Below, one piece after another: positions 1 through 13,830 of a stretch of 33,198 nt of DNA. Made by a program: the position numbers and the translations under genes. Origin of the DNA: Saccoglossus kowalevskii (Eukaryota > Hemichordata > Enteropneusta > Harrimaniidae); contig NW_003116949.1 in assembly GCF_000003605.2 (NCBI RefSeq), forward strand, positions 147,097-180,294, read 5' to 3'. Under the pieces are notes generated by a model. The model saw only the letters and a list, made by a program, of their open reading frames with translations. It was not told the DNA's origin and made no database searches. Numbering within the stretch: position 1 is the first letter of the stretch; each line of letters starts with the position of its first letter.

Positions 1-130
1 TATTGAACTTTTAAAAATTTATTGATTATATTTGTGTGACATTTTGATAGGCTTGCATACATAAGACTGTATCGATAGCAGAATTTCACAAAGTAATTAG
101 GCAAACATTTTTATATTCTTCTTTTTTCAG
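1..130 (+). other. End of an upstream intron
   Basis: AT-rich non-coding sequence that ends in a pyrimidine tract and AG (TTCTTCTTTTTTCAG), the acceptor for the first exon of the window. The gene therefore begins to the left of position 1. Nothing else was seen here. Confidence 0.75.
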
Positions 131-381
131 GAGAACAAGCTGCAGAAGAAGAAAGACATTAAATTTCGAATGCCTGAATTATCAGAAGCATCGGAAACGG
201 AGAGCACAAGAGAAGGTGATAGTGTTGAATCTGATACATCAATGAATACTGAAATAAATGACTCAGTTATTACAGAAGAGAAAAAGGATTCAACACCATC
301 CTCATCTAAATCACCTGTAACGCCTACTTTATCAGACTCAATACTCCGAACCCTTGGACTCACAAGAAAATCAGTGAAAAG
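131..381 (+). CDS. IRAG1/2-like (MRVI1/LRMP): IRAG/LRMP-like gene, exon A: acidic Ser/Thr-rich region before the coiled coil
   Basis: The frame opens in phase 0 right after the acceptor TTTTTTCAG, with a Lys-rich start (ENKLQKKKDIKFRMPEL). An acidic Ser/Thr stretch (ELSEASETESTREGD) follows, then a Pro/Ser segment and a basic end with the motif TRKSVK. The exon ends at AAAAG|GTAGGC in phase 2. Its last two bases (AG) join the T opening the exon at 17385 to make Ser (AGT), so the frame continues across the 17-kb intron. Vertebrate IRAG1 and LRMP also carry a low-complexity region before their coiled coil. No domain is recognisable here, and assignment rests on linkage and phase. RKSV is a minimal basophilic-kinase (PKA/PKG-type) site. 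Exons between this one and 17385 could have been missed. Confidence 0.8.
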
Positions 382-1305
382 GTAGGCCACATTATGGATT
401 TGCTTATTTTGCAGCTTTCAATGTATCGGTAGTAAGCAATTGTTTTTAGTGTGTATGTGTAGGAGTTTTGAATTTGTCTACTATTAAACTACTAAGCACT
501 AAAATTAAAAAAAAACTATATGTTTTGTTAACACTATCAAAAATGTTGTCTTTGACTTCTTGAAAACTACTAGCTCAATTGCTTTGATACTTTATTCGCA
601 AGTACCATGGGGAACCTCAGTCAGATTTGTTCATTTTGTGAAGACATTTTAATTTTTTGTGAAAAAAAGAAACTTTTTTAACCATTAGGTCGCTTATTAT
701 ATAAAACAATGTGAAATGTACACAACAAAGTTAATGAGGGCTTAATAATATAGCATTAAGTTGAAATCTGAATTTTATTTTTCTCCTGCATTCAATAACT
801 AAACAATGACGGTACAGAGTTACTCTTATAAAATGTTCCTGTGACAGTTGTTGTTGGTAGCTGTACACTATTTATTTTTTACACTATGCATCATTTGTCA
901 CAACATGAAAAATTCAGTTTGACTGTTTTAGAAATCCAGTGTGTTTGTGTGGGAATTTTGCTGTGAGAGTATTGCAGAAATTGACAAATGTTGTAAGCAT
1001 GTGACTCTAGTCTATGGATGAAATGTATGTATAAAAGATATTGTCTGCGTTGTCTATTCCCTGGGTGTGACATGCATGTATGTATGTATAATAAGTTCTG
1101 TATTGCTTAGCATGTGTGCTTGTATTATTACTGCATGGTGGTCAAACAAAATGCGTTTTTATCTTGAAGAAGTGGATGAAGAGAAAAATTGTAATTTGAA
1201 AATAGGTATTTTATTCTTCCACTCCTGAATAGTTCAAACTTTGAGGGAGCTGTTCACAGGGAAAGCCTCACATATCATAGACTTTATACAGAGATACATA
1301 TATCG

Positions 1306-1321
1306 TTTTTTTTTTTTTTTT
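1306..1321. repeat. Poly-T tract
   Basis: A run of 16 T residues. It could be the reverse complement of a retroposon A-tail, but no element body was recognised next to it. Confidence 0.9.
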
Positions 1322-1439
1322 ACAAAAACATGCTTCATTGAATATACTTATAAATAAAGTACCGGTAAATGAAAAAGGTTTTAAAGAAAAAAAAATTAAA
1401 TGTTGTCTTCCACAAAATAAACCTAACATTTTTTCCATA

Positions 1440-1453
1440 CCCCCCCCCCCCCC
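1440..1453. repeat. Poly-C tract
   Basis: A run of 14 C residues inside very AT-rich DNA, 120 bases from the poly-T run. On the minus strand it is a G run. Its length is likely polymorphic or affected by sequencing error. Confidence 0.9.
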
Positions 1454-4400
1454 AAATGTGATCAAGTCTGTAGACAACTCAAAGTCATGTCAACTTATTT
1501 CAAAATTAACAAATAAAGGATAGATGTACATAAAAATATGCAAAACACTGCACTGTATTGCATTGTATTGACTGCTTCTCATGTACTAGTGTACTAAGCA
1601 AGTCAAACAAGAAGTCACTGAACTTTTGATGTCTTTTTAGTCACTAATTCTGCAGTCAGCTCATACTGTAAGCTTTGTCAATCGTCTATAATAGTCAGTG
1701 CATTGTATCTGTATTGTTGTGGAAAAGGAACTGAAATTAAAGTGTTTTTCACCCCCCATTAAATACCGTTTGGTACTTACATTAATGTTTTCTTCATAAG
1801 TAAGTGCTTCGTAACTGAAGACAAACTTAGTATATGAATTATAACAAATAACATATTGACTCCTTTGCATAGAATGGTATACAACTTTTCGTCACATGAC
1901 CTATTCTTATTTTTGTAAATCCATTGTATTTATGCTGATTGTAATCCCACATTTATATTGGTATGCAAAGTGTAATCTTCACTTTGTATACATTGTATGT
2001 TAGTCGCTCGGTACATGTTCATGTTGTGACTTATGCTTTTGTGAAGTGCCTTAATTCCCTGCCATGAAATCATAGCAATAGTAATATAAAGTTTAATAAA
2101 TCTGTCTATTAGTCTATTATTTATGCTATCAATTACTGACCAAATTCACTCAGAATCAATTCACCTGGTCACTTGACCAGTAATTTTCAATACATGTTCA
2201 TAACAATTCAATTTGTGATCAGATAAAAACGATCTGACTTGAATAACATTTCCCCTAATTGCAACAGGGACTGTGTCATTAACAATGACTTGTGTTTTAT
2301 ATGCCCTTCTCTTGGAGATGCACTTTTAATAAACAAAATATAGTAACCACTGCAGATTGGGACAGTCAAATGAACTTGAGTGTAAGACAATTTCTTTTAC
2401 TATAGATTCTTACACAAATTAACCTGTACATATACCTGTCATAAAAACATGACATTGATTCTAACAAAGTCCACTATGCAATGAATACTTTGAGGCAGAG
2501 AGTCTCTTGGGGTATTTGGCTACCATTTAAATCAGATAATCAATTTTACTTGACATTTCTGATTTTATTGAATTGCTCATAAAAGCCAGATAAAGAAGTC
2601 CAGTCGTCATTGGTTTCTATGGTAAAAAGGTCTTATCATATCTCTAAATTGTGTTCACTATTTATGTAGCTGTAAGATGGGTACTTCTGATGATAACTAT
2701 TTTTTTTTGCATTAATTATTACTGTTTGTGGGTTCATCCTCGTGCACATGCAAACTGCACTTAGACAGCTAATGGATAATGAATTGTTGTTTAAACAACA
2801 TTTGCAAGATATTATCATAATTATATGCCACTTAATGTCACATTCTTTTATTTTCATCCATGGTCATTTGGTACCATTATAGTAATTTTTCACAAATTTT
2901 TTTTTTGAAAAATTAAATAAAGACAACAATATTTTATCTTGATTGATTATTTTAATGTAATTATTTTGAAATAATTTGATTAATTGTCCATATTTAATAT
3001 TCTGTGAAGGCCTTAAAGAGGTTCAAGCCATGTTGAAGATTATACGTCGTCTTCTCCATGCTATCGTTATTATGGGTTAACAGATCGTCTGCTGAAAGCT
3101 TCAAGACATAGCCAAAATGAATTGGAAAAATTGGCTTCAACAGATGTTGTGTTAATTGTCTGGTTTGGGTCACCAGGCAATTTTTTGTGCCTGAAATGTC
3201 ATGAAAAATGGTCAAATTTGGCTTTATTGCACTGGTTACTATAGTGAAATTGTTTTTTCATGTCTTGAAATTTTGATCAGGACATAGAGTATTGTCATTG
3301 ATGGGAATCTTAGTATTGTTTAAACATTTAAAAAAATGGCATTTAGTCAGTTTTCCCATTATGTACAATGGGAAGTTTTCTCACACAATGCAATTCATAA
3401 CATGCTCACTCGTGCAAATTTTGACTTGAAGTGCCTTAAAGTAGATCTTCCCTATACCTTACTCTGTTTTACGTGGTAATGATACTGATGATCTACATGT
3501 ACACACTGTTTAATGGTCTGTTTACTTTGAGTCAGTCTCGAGTGAAGCTGCACAATTCTTGAGACCAGAAAACTGTTTTTGTACTCATGACATTTGCGAA
3601 TTTCAATATTCCCTGTATGATTTCCTGTAGGGCACGATGAGGTGCAGCTTTGTCAGTTTCCAGCTCACCCTGGAAATGCTTTTTAATTCTAATCTAATCA
3701 CTGAATGTGTAGACAACTTGATCACATCTCATGCCTGCTTGTGACAGTTACTACGTGAGATACGATACTACTTTATATTGTTAATTATGACTGTACTCTA
3801 TTAAATTAAGTAATTTATTTCTCCATATCAGATGATAGATTTATGGTATACAAATTATCATACTTGACTTGAGCATCTCTTGAGGGTTGACAGGAAGAAA
3901 ACTCTTTACCCAGAGTGTGCTGGAATGCCAAACATTCTTGAAATAAACAACTATTAGAATTCCTTCATATTGGTTGTATTTAAATTAACTCTGTTGTCCC
4001 CAGTGCATGCAATGATTACTTTTGTGACAGTTGTTGTCCGGATATACGCTGGAGTGTTTTTAATGTTCAGATTTCAGATGTGCATGTAATTGGCTTGTGT
4101 CACAGACATGGTTTTTAATACTAATTCATCCGTTAAGGTTAGTAGAGTTTGTGGTATGCTTAATATATTCAGGTTGGGCAGGAAATGCCTGGTGGAATGG
4201 CAGTGTTAGACATGTAAGTCTGGACTGTTTATTTTTAAGATGTCTACTAGTAGTATCATACTGTAGTTCATGAGACATTTTGGATCCAACAATTGGTGGG
4301 TGTTATTATGCTAGGTGGAGTAACCACATATCTGTGTGAGTGTTCTCTAATTGTCATCTTATTCTATATAGGATCGGTAACTGATTATATGTAAAGTTTC

Positions 4401-5675
4401 AAATAGTTGGATTATTTTCACGTAGATCAACAGGTGGTCTGTCTGGGTGGTGTTTATTGTCAGCTGAAATTACCACAGTACATATGTACATTCAGGGAAA
4501 GTTGGGTATAGGTGCACACCAGTCACGAATTTGTATTCAGAATTAACAAGCGGCCAGGTTTTAACCTGTTATTTAGCTGGTTGATCAATGTCTCTTTTTA
4601 TTTTTTTCCCCCAAGTATATGGCAAAGGGTGTTTTTTTTTCTGTCTGGCTAAAGATTTTAAAAACAAACTTACATTGGAATTCCAATAAAAAATTTATAG
4701 GATTAACCTTATCTGTTTTGGGTCTGTAGGATAGTTTGAGTGGTATTGTTTGGGTGATGGCTGAAAAAGTATTTATTACCCAACATGGTTTTCTTTAGTT
4801 TTTTATTTAAAATAATTAAGTATTGATCATGAATACTCTACACCCCACTTACTCAATGTTGTTATGGAAAACAGTAGTTGATTGTTCTGTTATTTTCACC
4901 ATGTTCAATTCAGTTTAAAGTGCCTGGAATAATTTAAATGACTGATGCCCTCAATGTTTACTTTTTAAAATGCTGTGTATTTTACCACACAATAGGACAT
5001 TCATTGAATTGGTGTGGCTTTGACACTTGTACTAATGTAGTCTGCTGTGTCATGAGCATTGATGGAGGTCTTTGTCAATGTTGTCATTTGATGTAGAGGT
5101 TTGGATTTTTAGTTTATACTTTTGAAGTGTCTCACTGCTCTTTGTTTGTGTTCATTTCTTGTAAGTGTTGTACTAGGAGGCATACACATGGTTTTTATCA
5201 CAGATCTGTGTGACTATTCTATATGTAATGTATACCTTCCATACTTTCTAGTTTCGAATACCATGGAATTCATCTTTATTTAACTTTCTCTTACTAATTC
5301 ACTCTATGTGAGTCACTTGGTATCCTATCCTATGGTTGAAGTTTCAAACTATACAGCAATGGATTATACATGTATTTTACTCATATTAAATTTCTTGTAT
5401 TCTGTATGTACATTGATAGTTTTCACATTATAGCTGTTGTGTATGCATTCCCTCATAGTAGCAATCATTTTATTAAAACCCACTTGCCATTGCCATTGCC
5501 ACATTGTTTGATTGATTGCTTCTAACATTGCACTGCAGTCAATTTTAACTTAAAAATAAAAACAAACTCAGTTTAACTTCAATGCCTGAGGTATATAAAG
5601 TGTCAATTACACTTACTTTTAGTGTGCCTGCTATACATGTATTAGCAGTTGACATTTTAAAGGACTGCTGCTATA

Positions 5676-5909
5676 TACTGTAAAACATGTTGAAAAAGCG
5701 GCATGCAATTTTAGTGAATTGTGGTAAAATGACGTAATAGCGAAACGTTGATTTTAATAGCGAATCTCTCTTGTCATCGTTGATTTCTTTGTTTGGCGGC
5801 CATTTTGAATTGATAATAAAGTCATTAGCGACATCTTAAATTAGCGAATCAGTTCTCTCGCTAAATTCAGGAAAAAGACATGCTCGCGAAAAAGACATGT
5901 TTTACATTA
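5676..5909. mobile_element. TACTGTAAAAC MITE-like element with 12-bp terminal inverted repeats
   Basis: TGTAAAACATGT at 5679-5690 is exactly inverted as ACATGTTTTACA at 5895-5906. Both copies are flanked by TA one base further out (5676-5677 and 5908-5909), as expected for a TA target duplication of the Tc1/mariner type. The interior is non-coding and more CpG-rich than its surroundings, with repeated GCGAA and CGCTAA words. At about 230 bases with no ORF, it looks like a non-autonomous DNA transposon relic. The superfamily is inferred only from the TA flanks and is uncertain. Confidence 0.55.
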
Positions 5910-7756
5910 CCTTACAAGAATGAAAATAATTAGCTTGTGTTTTTAGGCATATTTTTTTCAGTGGGATCAAAGAAAACAAGTGTGTGCAGTACATATGTGG
6001 ATCTTTTATGCTAGTATGTTTGTATATGTAGCCCACAGTTACTTTTAGATATGGGAAATTACCGATACGTTTTATTAAAATGCACTTTCATTGAGGAAAT
6101 TAACCATGATCAATGAACCACTTTATTTTAGTATCACTGAAAATGTTATTTCAATGTGTTTTGCTCTGTTCACTCAACAAAGTGTATTCTCCTTTTATTT
6201 TTGCTTGAGTTATTCTTAGTAAAAGTCAATTTCAAAGTGAAAAGTAATTTTGACCTACGTTTAATTCTGAGGAAAAAATTATGCAGTTGTCTTAGCCTCT
6301 TTATACTGTACTTCAAATTGTGCATATCTCATAACAGAGCAGTCCATTCTAGCTATTTAGAGGTGAACAATTCAGTACTTTGTGGTTTTCCACTATTCAT
6401 GAACACTACATTGACTGGATTGGAAGGTCTTTCTAGAATTGTTTGTAAAGCCAATTATTCTTTGCTTTGATTTTAAAAATACAATGATTACAGAAATATG
6501 TTTTTATTTTCAAATGTGCTTGGGAGCTTGGACGATTTGTTTTGTGTTGTTACTTCAACCTGATGTCTGTTATAATTGTGTACCTTGTATATGTGGTTCA
6601 CTCAGTCACCATTTCGTCTAAAAATATTGGTTTGTCTTGAGCATTTGGGTATCACTGTCTAACATCATTGCTTAAAAAAAAAATTATGTTTTGATGCCTG
6701 TTAAAGAATTGTCAAAATATTGTTTTATCAAGATATAACATAATGTTAGTATTAAATTTGGTCTTGGAAATTGTTAATTAATTTCAGTACCATGAAAGAA
6801 ATTCATAAAAAACAAATGCCTGATACAAAATTATTAACTCTCCAGTTCAAGGAACTGACATAATTATGCAATGGTCGATTAATCTACATAATAAACTGTG
6901 TACTACTAGCCACTAGAATTCCATTTAGTCATTAATTTATACAGTTTATTTAAGTCTATAAAAATAATTGCAACTGAATTTCAACAAAATTGTTAATTAG
7001 TGAAACTCATAGATAAGTAATATAGAATCAATAAACAAATTGTGCCAGTATACAAACAAATGTATATCGTAACTATGCCTTTGATCTACCAGAAATATAA
7101 TGTCCATGATTGGTGTTTATACATTGTTGCGTTCAAACTGTATATTTCATAAATTGATTTATATACAGTGTAACCATCAAACACCTGCAAAAACCAAATC
7201 ATGAACACATTTATACCAACACAGTCAGTCAAATGTGATTGGTCAGAACAAATTCCAGGTGTTGTTGACATGTTGTAAGCCTGTGGCCAACATGTTGTTC
7301 GATATTTGAATGATTACATTTCCTCTCCTACATTATTTTATACAAAATTTACATGTGCTCCCCGTACTTTTATGTACCATACTCTGTGTATGTATGTATG
7401 TACTTCCTATACATAAATGTATTGTATTCCCTGTACTATTACATTTTGTCTTTCCTGATCTTTTACTTACCATATCCCGTGTATCTAAACCTTGTACTTC
7501 CTCTCTGTACTATTTATGCTGTACTGCAGTACATGAGTAGTGATAATGTACTACTAAATTGCAACTCCACTTTGGTGTTGGCAACGATAAAAACTTGAAT
7601 TAATTTTGGAATTTAAATGACTGATTAGCTTAGTTACTGACCAATCATGAATGTCAAGTACATTATAACACATCTTCTTAATTTCAATTTTAGTATAAAT
7701 AGGTAGTACAAACTAGTGATTCTGTTTTATCTCATCTGTGTACAATGCAGCCGTAT

Positions 7757-7967
7757 TACTGTAAAATGACTAATTTTCACTGGGTTTAAGTTTCGCTGCT
7801 TCACCATTTCAGGCATATTCAGTGGATTTTAAATTCACAGTTTTATCATTTAGTTAATGTGTTCTATGCTAAATTGTAAATATTCACTGCGTTTTAATTC
7901 AGCACATTTTCTAGTCAGCGAAATAAGCAAAATTAAAACCGAGTGAATAATTAACCCCTTAACAGTA
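7757..7967. mobile_element. Second TACTGT MITE-like element with long imperfect inverted ends
   Basis: The left end TACTGTAAAATGACTAATTT and the reverse complement of the right end (TACTGTTAAGGGGTTAATTA) pair for about 40 bases at roughly three-quarters identity by eye, continuing through TTCACTGGGTTTAAG against TTCACTCGGTTTTAAT. Internal copies of TTCACTGCGTTTTAATTCAG-like words repeat the theme. There is no ORF. Sharing TACTGTAAAA with the element at 5676 suggests one superfamily but not the same family, because the interiors differ. TA lies at both tips. Confidence 0.55.
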
Positions 7968-8753
7968 TATCAATGTTAGAACCCTAGAGTAAGATGTTGA
8001 TTATGGATTGTCACAAAATGTCAAACTTATTATTAAACTTATTATTAATAAACTTCTTTGGGCAAAATAGACAGTACTATTTTGAAAAAAAAAATGAGGT
8101 GGCAAAATTTAACCATGGTGATTTTTTTTCAAGGTTATGATCAGATCATGGGCTGAAAAAATACCCATTCATTTCTGCTGTGCCAGACATTCCAGTATCT
8201 CCAAGTGTCCATAATTGTGCCAGGCCTGCAGTTAAATATACATGTATCTTCCTGAGTATTTAACCCATTCAACTATAACCTGTGTTCACTAATCACAGTA
8301 TTAATGGTGGATTGTTTGCACCTGTTTTCTAATTTATTTAGTTTGCTATAAAAAAAAACTGTTTGATTTACTATTTTTAACAAGTTAATTTGTCAATATG
8401 TTATCACAGTGTCTGTACACTCAGTACTTAGGCCTACTCAAATAAATCATGCGTTTGCCATTTTTTTTACATACTTTGTTTTATTCACTTTTAAAAAAAG
8501 AAATGAATGTTGTAGAAAAAATGGCTTTATAATAGGTGTTTGCTTTCTGACTTTAAATTTATTGAGTTGATATAATCGTTATGTATCTAATTCCAATTAG
8601 CTTATTTTGTTCACCTGCAGTTCCTATGTTTTCAGTGAAAAAAAATGACACACAGGGAATGTACTATGATTATACATTTTGTATTCTTTCTGTTTTGACA
8701 TTATTCTCATTTGTTCAGGTGTTCTTTGAATATAAAGTAAATAGTCTGTTAAT

Positions 8754-8769
8754 ATACCGGTACCGGTAT
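8754..8769. repeat. 16-bp perfect palindrome ATACCGGTACCGGTAT
   Basis: Two overlapping TACCGGTA octamers form a perfect 16-base palindrome. The same octamer occurs alone at 1360, 14609, 30378 and 31662. The function is unknown. Confidence 0.85.
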
Positions 8770-8948
8770 TAACCATTAGACAGGCAATTTTTCTGTTATT
8801 GTGCAAGACATTCTTGTGTTGGAGGATTAAAATATGTTCACTACAAAAATGCAACATGTAGTATCAGACATCATTCACTCTGCATGTTATGTAAGTAGCC
8901 TTATGTATTTAATAGCAATTAAAACTAGAAGGATTCAGTTTTTATGCC

Positions 8949-9375
8949 TTAAAGGCCCAATTCACTTGCCCTGGGCAAGTGTGAATTGGAGGTGTGGCTA
9001 TTCTAATGCATGGTGTTAATCACTTGCATAGCCTATGACGCATCCTGTTTCAGCGGTTTAACATCACGTGACTTTGATTGACAGTAGTAGTTATTCAAGA
9101 TTAGTCGCGCATATCCCTTTCCCCGGTTCATGTTTTTTACTTTTATCCGCCAAAATCTCAGCTCGTACACTATTTATTGTCATAAATACTACACACAGTC
9201 ACTGCTGTGATATTCATAGTCACATGCATCCACTTTGGCACGACATAATAGACATGTAAGTTCGAGAAAACACGTTTTTACTGGAGCTTGGCTGGAGCTG
9301 TTTACTACAGCGTGACAAGCAAGGAAATAATCCCTATTGTTTAGGAGCATATTTATAGTATACCTGGGCCTTTAA
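8949..9375. mobile_element. TTAA-flanked MITE, 427 bp, with subterminal hairpin
   Basis: TTAAAGGCCCA at 8949-8959 is exactly inverted as TGGGCCTTTAA at 9365-9375. If the outer TTAA on each side is the target duplication, the element proper is 8953-9371, starting AGGCCCA. Just inside the left end lies a near-perfect hairpin, CCAATTCACTTGCCC against GGGCAAGTGTGAATTGG. The body has visibly more CpG and GC than the flanks and no convincing ORF. TTAA target sites are typical of piggyBac-type and some other DNA transposons, but with no transposase the superfamily is only a guess. Confidence 0.65.
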
Positions 9376-12300
9376 TTAGTATTTAGTTTGTCTTTCTATT
9401 CTGACAATGCCAAACTATGAGCTTATTTGTGCTTACTACATAAACTGATAATATATTGCTATTGCTGAGAATATAAAAAAACTGTCCCATTTCGGTTATG
9501 GATTAAAATATAAGAATTATAATGTAATATGCTGAAGCTGTATATAATCCCACAATATTTTCTACTAAATTGACATCCGCAGGTGACATTTGATTTCTTT
9601 TTAATTTCAAAGGATTTTTTGGAGGGACTGAATTATAATTGTGACATCAAACCATATGATATGTGTTTTCGATTTGTCCAGTATTATAGTATTATATTAT
9701 GCATACATAAGAATCATTAATATCCTCAAAGTGTTTGTCAGATTATAATTTTTAATTAATTTTCTTTAATTATGACAAAGAAACAGAAAAATTGTGTTGC
9801 ACTTCTAGTAAAGAAAATATGGTAATGCCTAATGTCATAATTAAACCGGATTATTCAACTCTAACTGTATTTTCCCTTGTACATGGATACAATATTGCCT
9901 ACATGCAGGTGTTTTACTTTGAGGTTCATAACCTTTGTAATAATCACACTAAATATAGTTTAAAGACTTGAAAAGACCTGTTCAGTGCTTAGTATGGTGT
10001 ACATGTAAGTGGATCTACCAAAAGTTCATGCAGATCCTGGTATTTCAGAAACATGCTGTTAAGAAACTTTCATGAATGCTTTCATGTATTATAAAACTTA
10101 TATTTGTATTATCTTTCTTCCTAACTTTTTTCAAGTGCTGGGTTTTTCACTTTTTGCCATCATTTTTCATAATTATATTATTTTTCATTTTCAAGTTTAA
10201 CATAAAGTATTTGGTTACCGTAGGTTTTATATGACTAAAAATGCAATTTAATAAATCAATTTAAAGCATCTTTCGTAATCTTTATTTCCTTCTACATGTG
10301 TAGAAACCAAAAGAAGAATTGTTGTCATATCAAACAATATTCAATTCAATCATAATTGTCAAATCGAGATATGTATTTACACTTTAGTGCTGACTGCCTC
10401 TGAGCCAACACTTTGATGGTGAATTTGATATTTACATTCCTTGTGTTATATTCAACAAATAAGCAGACTGTTATTTAAATATGCAGTATTTGAATATACC
10501 CAAAGTATACAATGCGTCAGCTTGGCATATAGTGCTATGGAAATTTCTTTCCCGTGCAATACAATACTGTGTGTGTTCGCACAATATATTGCATCATTCC
10601 TGTGCTGTTTTGTGGGTATTATAAATAAGCTGAGAAATTATATGAAATTATTTCAGGAAATTGTTGTGGACTGATCTCATATTGCATGATACAGTGCAAT
10701 ATGATTTTGACAACAATCATGCACTTCTGTTGCTACTGAAATGAATATTATCGACTCTGAACTTGTTTTGTCTGCCAGACAATTATGTTGATCCTTTTCA
10801 TAATGATTTTGCCATTTTCATTAGCCAGATTAATTAATGATTGATGTCTGTTTCCTGTGTCAGCTGTTAAAGTCAGGTGTATTATCTACACTTTGTGTTA
10901 TTGTGGTTTGTATATCCCCCCCTGGAGTTCACGCTGCTCCACCTTGTAATAAGAACCATCTTATTTGCACTCTCTTTGCTGTAATTGAAAACATATGACG
11001 ATGGAAACAAATGTTATCAAAATTTTAGAGGTAGGTCTCTCTGTCTAGGATGGAATACCCAGCGTCTGTCTTGTATGCATGGCTTTTGATTATTTTCCCT
11101 ATGTTACTATTGGTTTCATTAATATGCAGTCATTATTGCTGATAAGGTGAGTCTATGTGAGTGTAGGTGTAGCCATTTGTTTGGCAGTACATTCAGTATA
11201 GAACCAGGATAGCAGAAAGTTCAGATGTTTACGCTGTGGTTTTTCAGTGGCACTATTCCAGTTGTATTTCACTTTCACTGATATGGGAATGTGAAAGGTT
11301 TAGTTACTGATTGATCCATCTTGTATCTAATATTACAAGAAACTCATTATCAGTGTTAAAGAGGATAATTTCTACTGGTTGAATGATCTTATAAAACTTG
11401 AACTGCATTGTCTTTCCAAAGGATCTAGATATTGTGTTGGATATGCCAAACAAGTTCGGTTAGTCAGTTTTTCACCCACATATTATTGACAGGTAACAAG
11501 TCATGAATAATACACATGATATGAGTAGACTTTGTTATCACTGCAGCTTTAATGACATATATTTATAGATCACTGACAGCCACCCATGCATTCACAGCTT
11601 TTAGAATTCAGTTAGTCTTTATGCTTGGCTGATTGATATAAAACCTCACATATATTGTGGATTCACAGTGAGTATTAGCGTTTCCACATCATTAATTATA
11701 TGCAAATATTTAGTAAAACCATGTTGTGGAATATTCCAATCCATCCTGGCTGATATTATATTTGTGAAATAATTTTGACATGATTTTGCAGTGAGTTTGA
11801 TAAAAAGAAAATGTACATAATTTTACTTGAAAATAGAAATATTTCTGTACTTTTTACAGTAACACAATCCTGTTCTGTAAGATTCATTCAGTATTTATTT
11901 AAGTTTTAGTAACTGATACTACATGTTGATTTTGGATGCACTTTACGCTTATTTTCACCCCATTAATTGTTGATTATGTAAGTCACTTCTTTATACAATG
12001 CTTTAATGTGTTGGCAGGACAATAGATTGTGATGGAAGCCATGTAACTGTCAGCTGTTAATATGCATAGTGGGCTGCATGTATTAAACATAATATACATT
12101 TGCATATTGTTGATATAGCAGAATTATTATGCAATGCCAATTTCTTGTGGTTAGTGTCATGTTGTGCTAGTGTGTGCTATAGTCAATTTAGGTTTTCAAG
12201 GCTATTTCTCTGGTGTGCAGTTGACCCCTTAGGTTGGGCTCTTCCACTAATAATAGTATGTATTGTTCTACATGATATGACATCATTTTGAAGAGCTTGC

Positions 12301-12907
12301 TTTAAAACTTCATCTTGCTATTAGTTTACCTTTTACTAATTTTATCACATATCACATCACATTCTGGGTAGCAAAATTTGTATTTAAAATCACTGAATCT
12401 TTTGCCAAGCTTTTCAAGGTGGATACATCCACAGTGCATGCATTGTACTATAAACTGTGATCTGTACATTGATTCATGGTGGTGCAGCTTTGAAGGTTAA
12501 GTGTATAATCGTCCCTATTCATCCATGTGTACCTGTATGCGTCATTAACTATGTGTTATACACAACACTGCCTCTAGCTGTGGTCATGCTAAACATAGGG
12601 AGTTAATACTCTGCACATTTAACTTACAATCTCAGTGTTTCACTTATCAACAAACACCTGAATATGGTTCTATCTCCCTTGACTACTAAGTGTTTTTTTT
12701 TCTGAACTGGTAAAGGGCCACCACATTCATCAGATTGAGTCTTCAACAAATTGTCTTCCCATATCCATTCACGATATTTGAGGTGATCTGAACTTTTGTG
12801 GGTGTGCACAAGTGTTTAGATTGTACTCTGTTGTAGGTGCAAAGGGACACCGTTGTCATTATACCTGCGACCAAACTAGTATTCATGATATCTTTGCATA
12901 TATGAAA

Positions 12908-12925
12908 GATAAAGATCTGTTTATC
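12908..12925. promoter_or_regulatory. Possible inverted pair of GATA motifs
   Basis: GATAAAGATCTGTTTATC contains two GATAA-type sites facing each other around GATC, inside the long intron. It fits a GATA-factor site pair, but such short words also occur by chance in AT-rich DNA. Confidence 0.2.
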
Positions 12926-13808
12926 AGTGTGCAACTTGCATCCCTGAGAAACCACTGTCTTGGAAGACATCTATATCTTTCAATGGGCATAAATTATCGG
13001 TAAAGTAATTTGACCTGTAATTATTTATATATACTAGCATTATAAGATATTTTAAAGTTGTTTTATTCTCTAGTTAAACAAGCTATAAAATTACTCCTCT
13101 TTCCTAAAGCAAAGAGTGTATTGCATATTGTAGATAATCACATTTCTGCAGGTAATTTCCAACAATGTATTTACTTGTGAGCAGTGAACCTTTTTGCATT
13201 CTATACAGACTTAATCCTCACTACCACTAATCAATAATCCCTCATGTGTATTTATTTTCTGAATCTTGGTTTTCAACAATACAGCATTGTAGCAATCTCA
13301 GTCTACTTGGGACACTGTCTTACTTTTGTATTGCTAGGAATACATATGTGTGGAACACCTGTCGCTTTTTTGGCAGGGAATGTTATTATTAGGCTAGGTC
13401 TGTTTCTTCTAAGGCAGTGAGTTACACCATCAATGCATTGTGCTGTGTTCGTGACCATCCATAATCTGCATTGCACACTTGTGCTGTGTGCATCAGCGTG
13501 TGAAAACACTAAAGTTCAAGATGAAAAAATTACTGGAGCATTTTAAACAACAAACTTCTCCAGTTAGGTAAGTGGAAAGCAAAAATGTTGATTACTGACT
13601 GTGAATGAGTGCTTTCTTCAGTTAGTGTTTACCGGGGATATGTGTAAAGTGGTGACATCATGGATGTAGTGTGTATGTGAAGGTAATATATATGACTCCA
13701 ATGTAATTAATGCATTTAATGAAGGGCAATAAATAAAAGATGTAGCACATTCTTTCATTTATTCAACAGTCAAATATAATAACAATTGACCTTGAGTTGA
13801 GTTGAAAA

Positions 13809-13830
13809 ATATTATTATTATTATTATTAT
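13809..13830. repeat. (ATT)n microsatellite
   Basis: About seven ATT units in a row within the long intron. Confidence 0.9.

Noticed and set aside
127-390. Minus-strand Ser/Val-rich open frame over the first exon
   Set aside because: It mirrors the plus-strand exon 131-381; its composition follows from the complement of the Ser/Glu codons.
6156-6470. 104-codon plus-strand open frame in the long intron
   Set aside because: Its composition is Leu/Phe/Cys from T-rich DNA, with no splice context matching the gene's phase and no recognisable domain.
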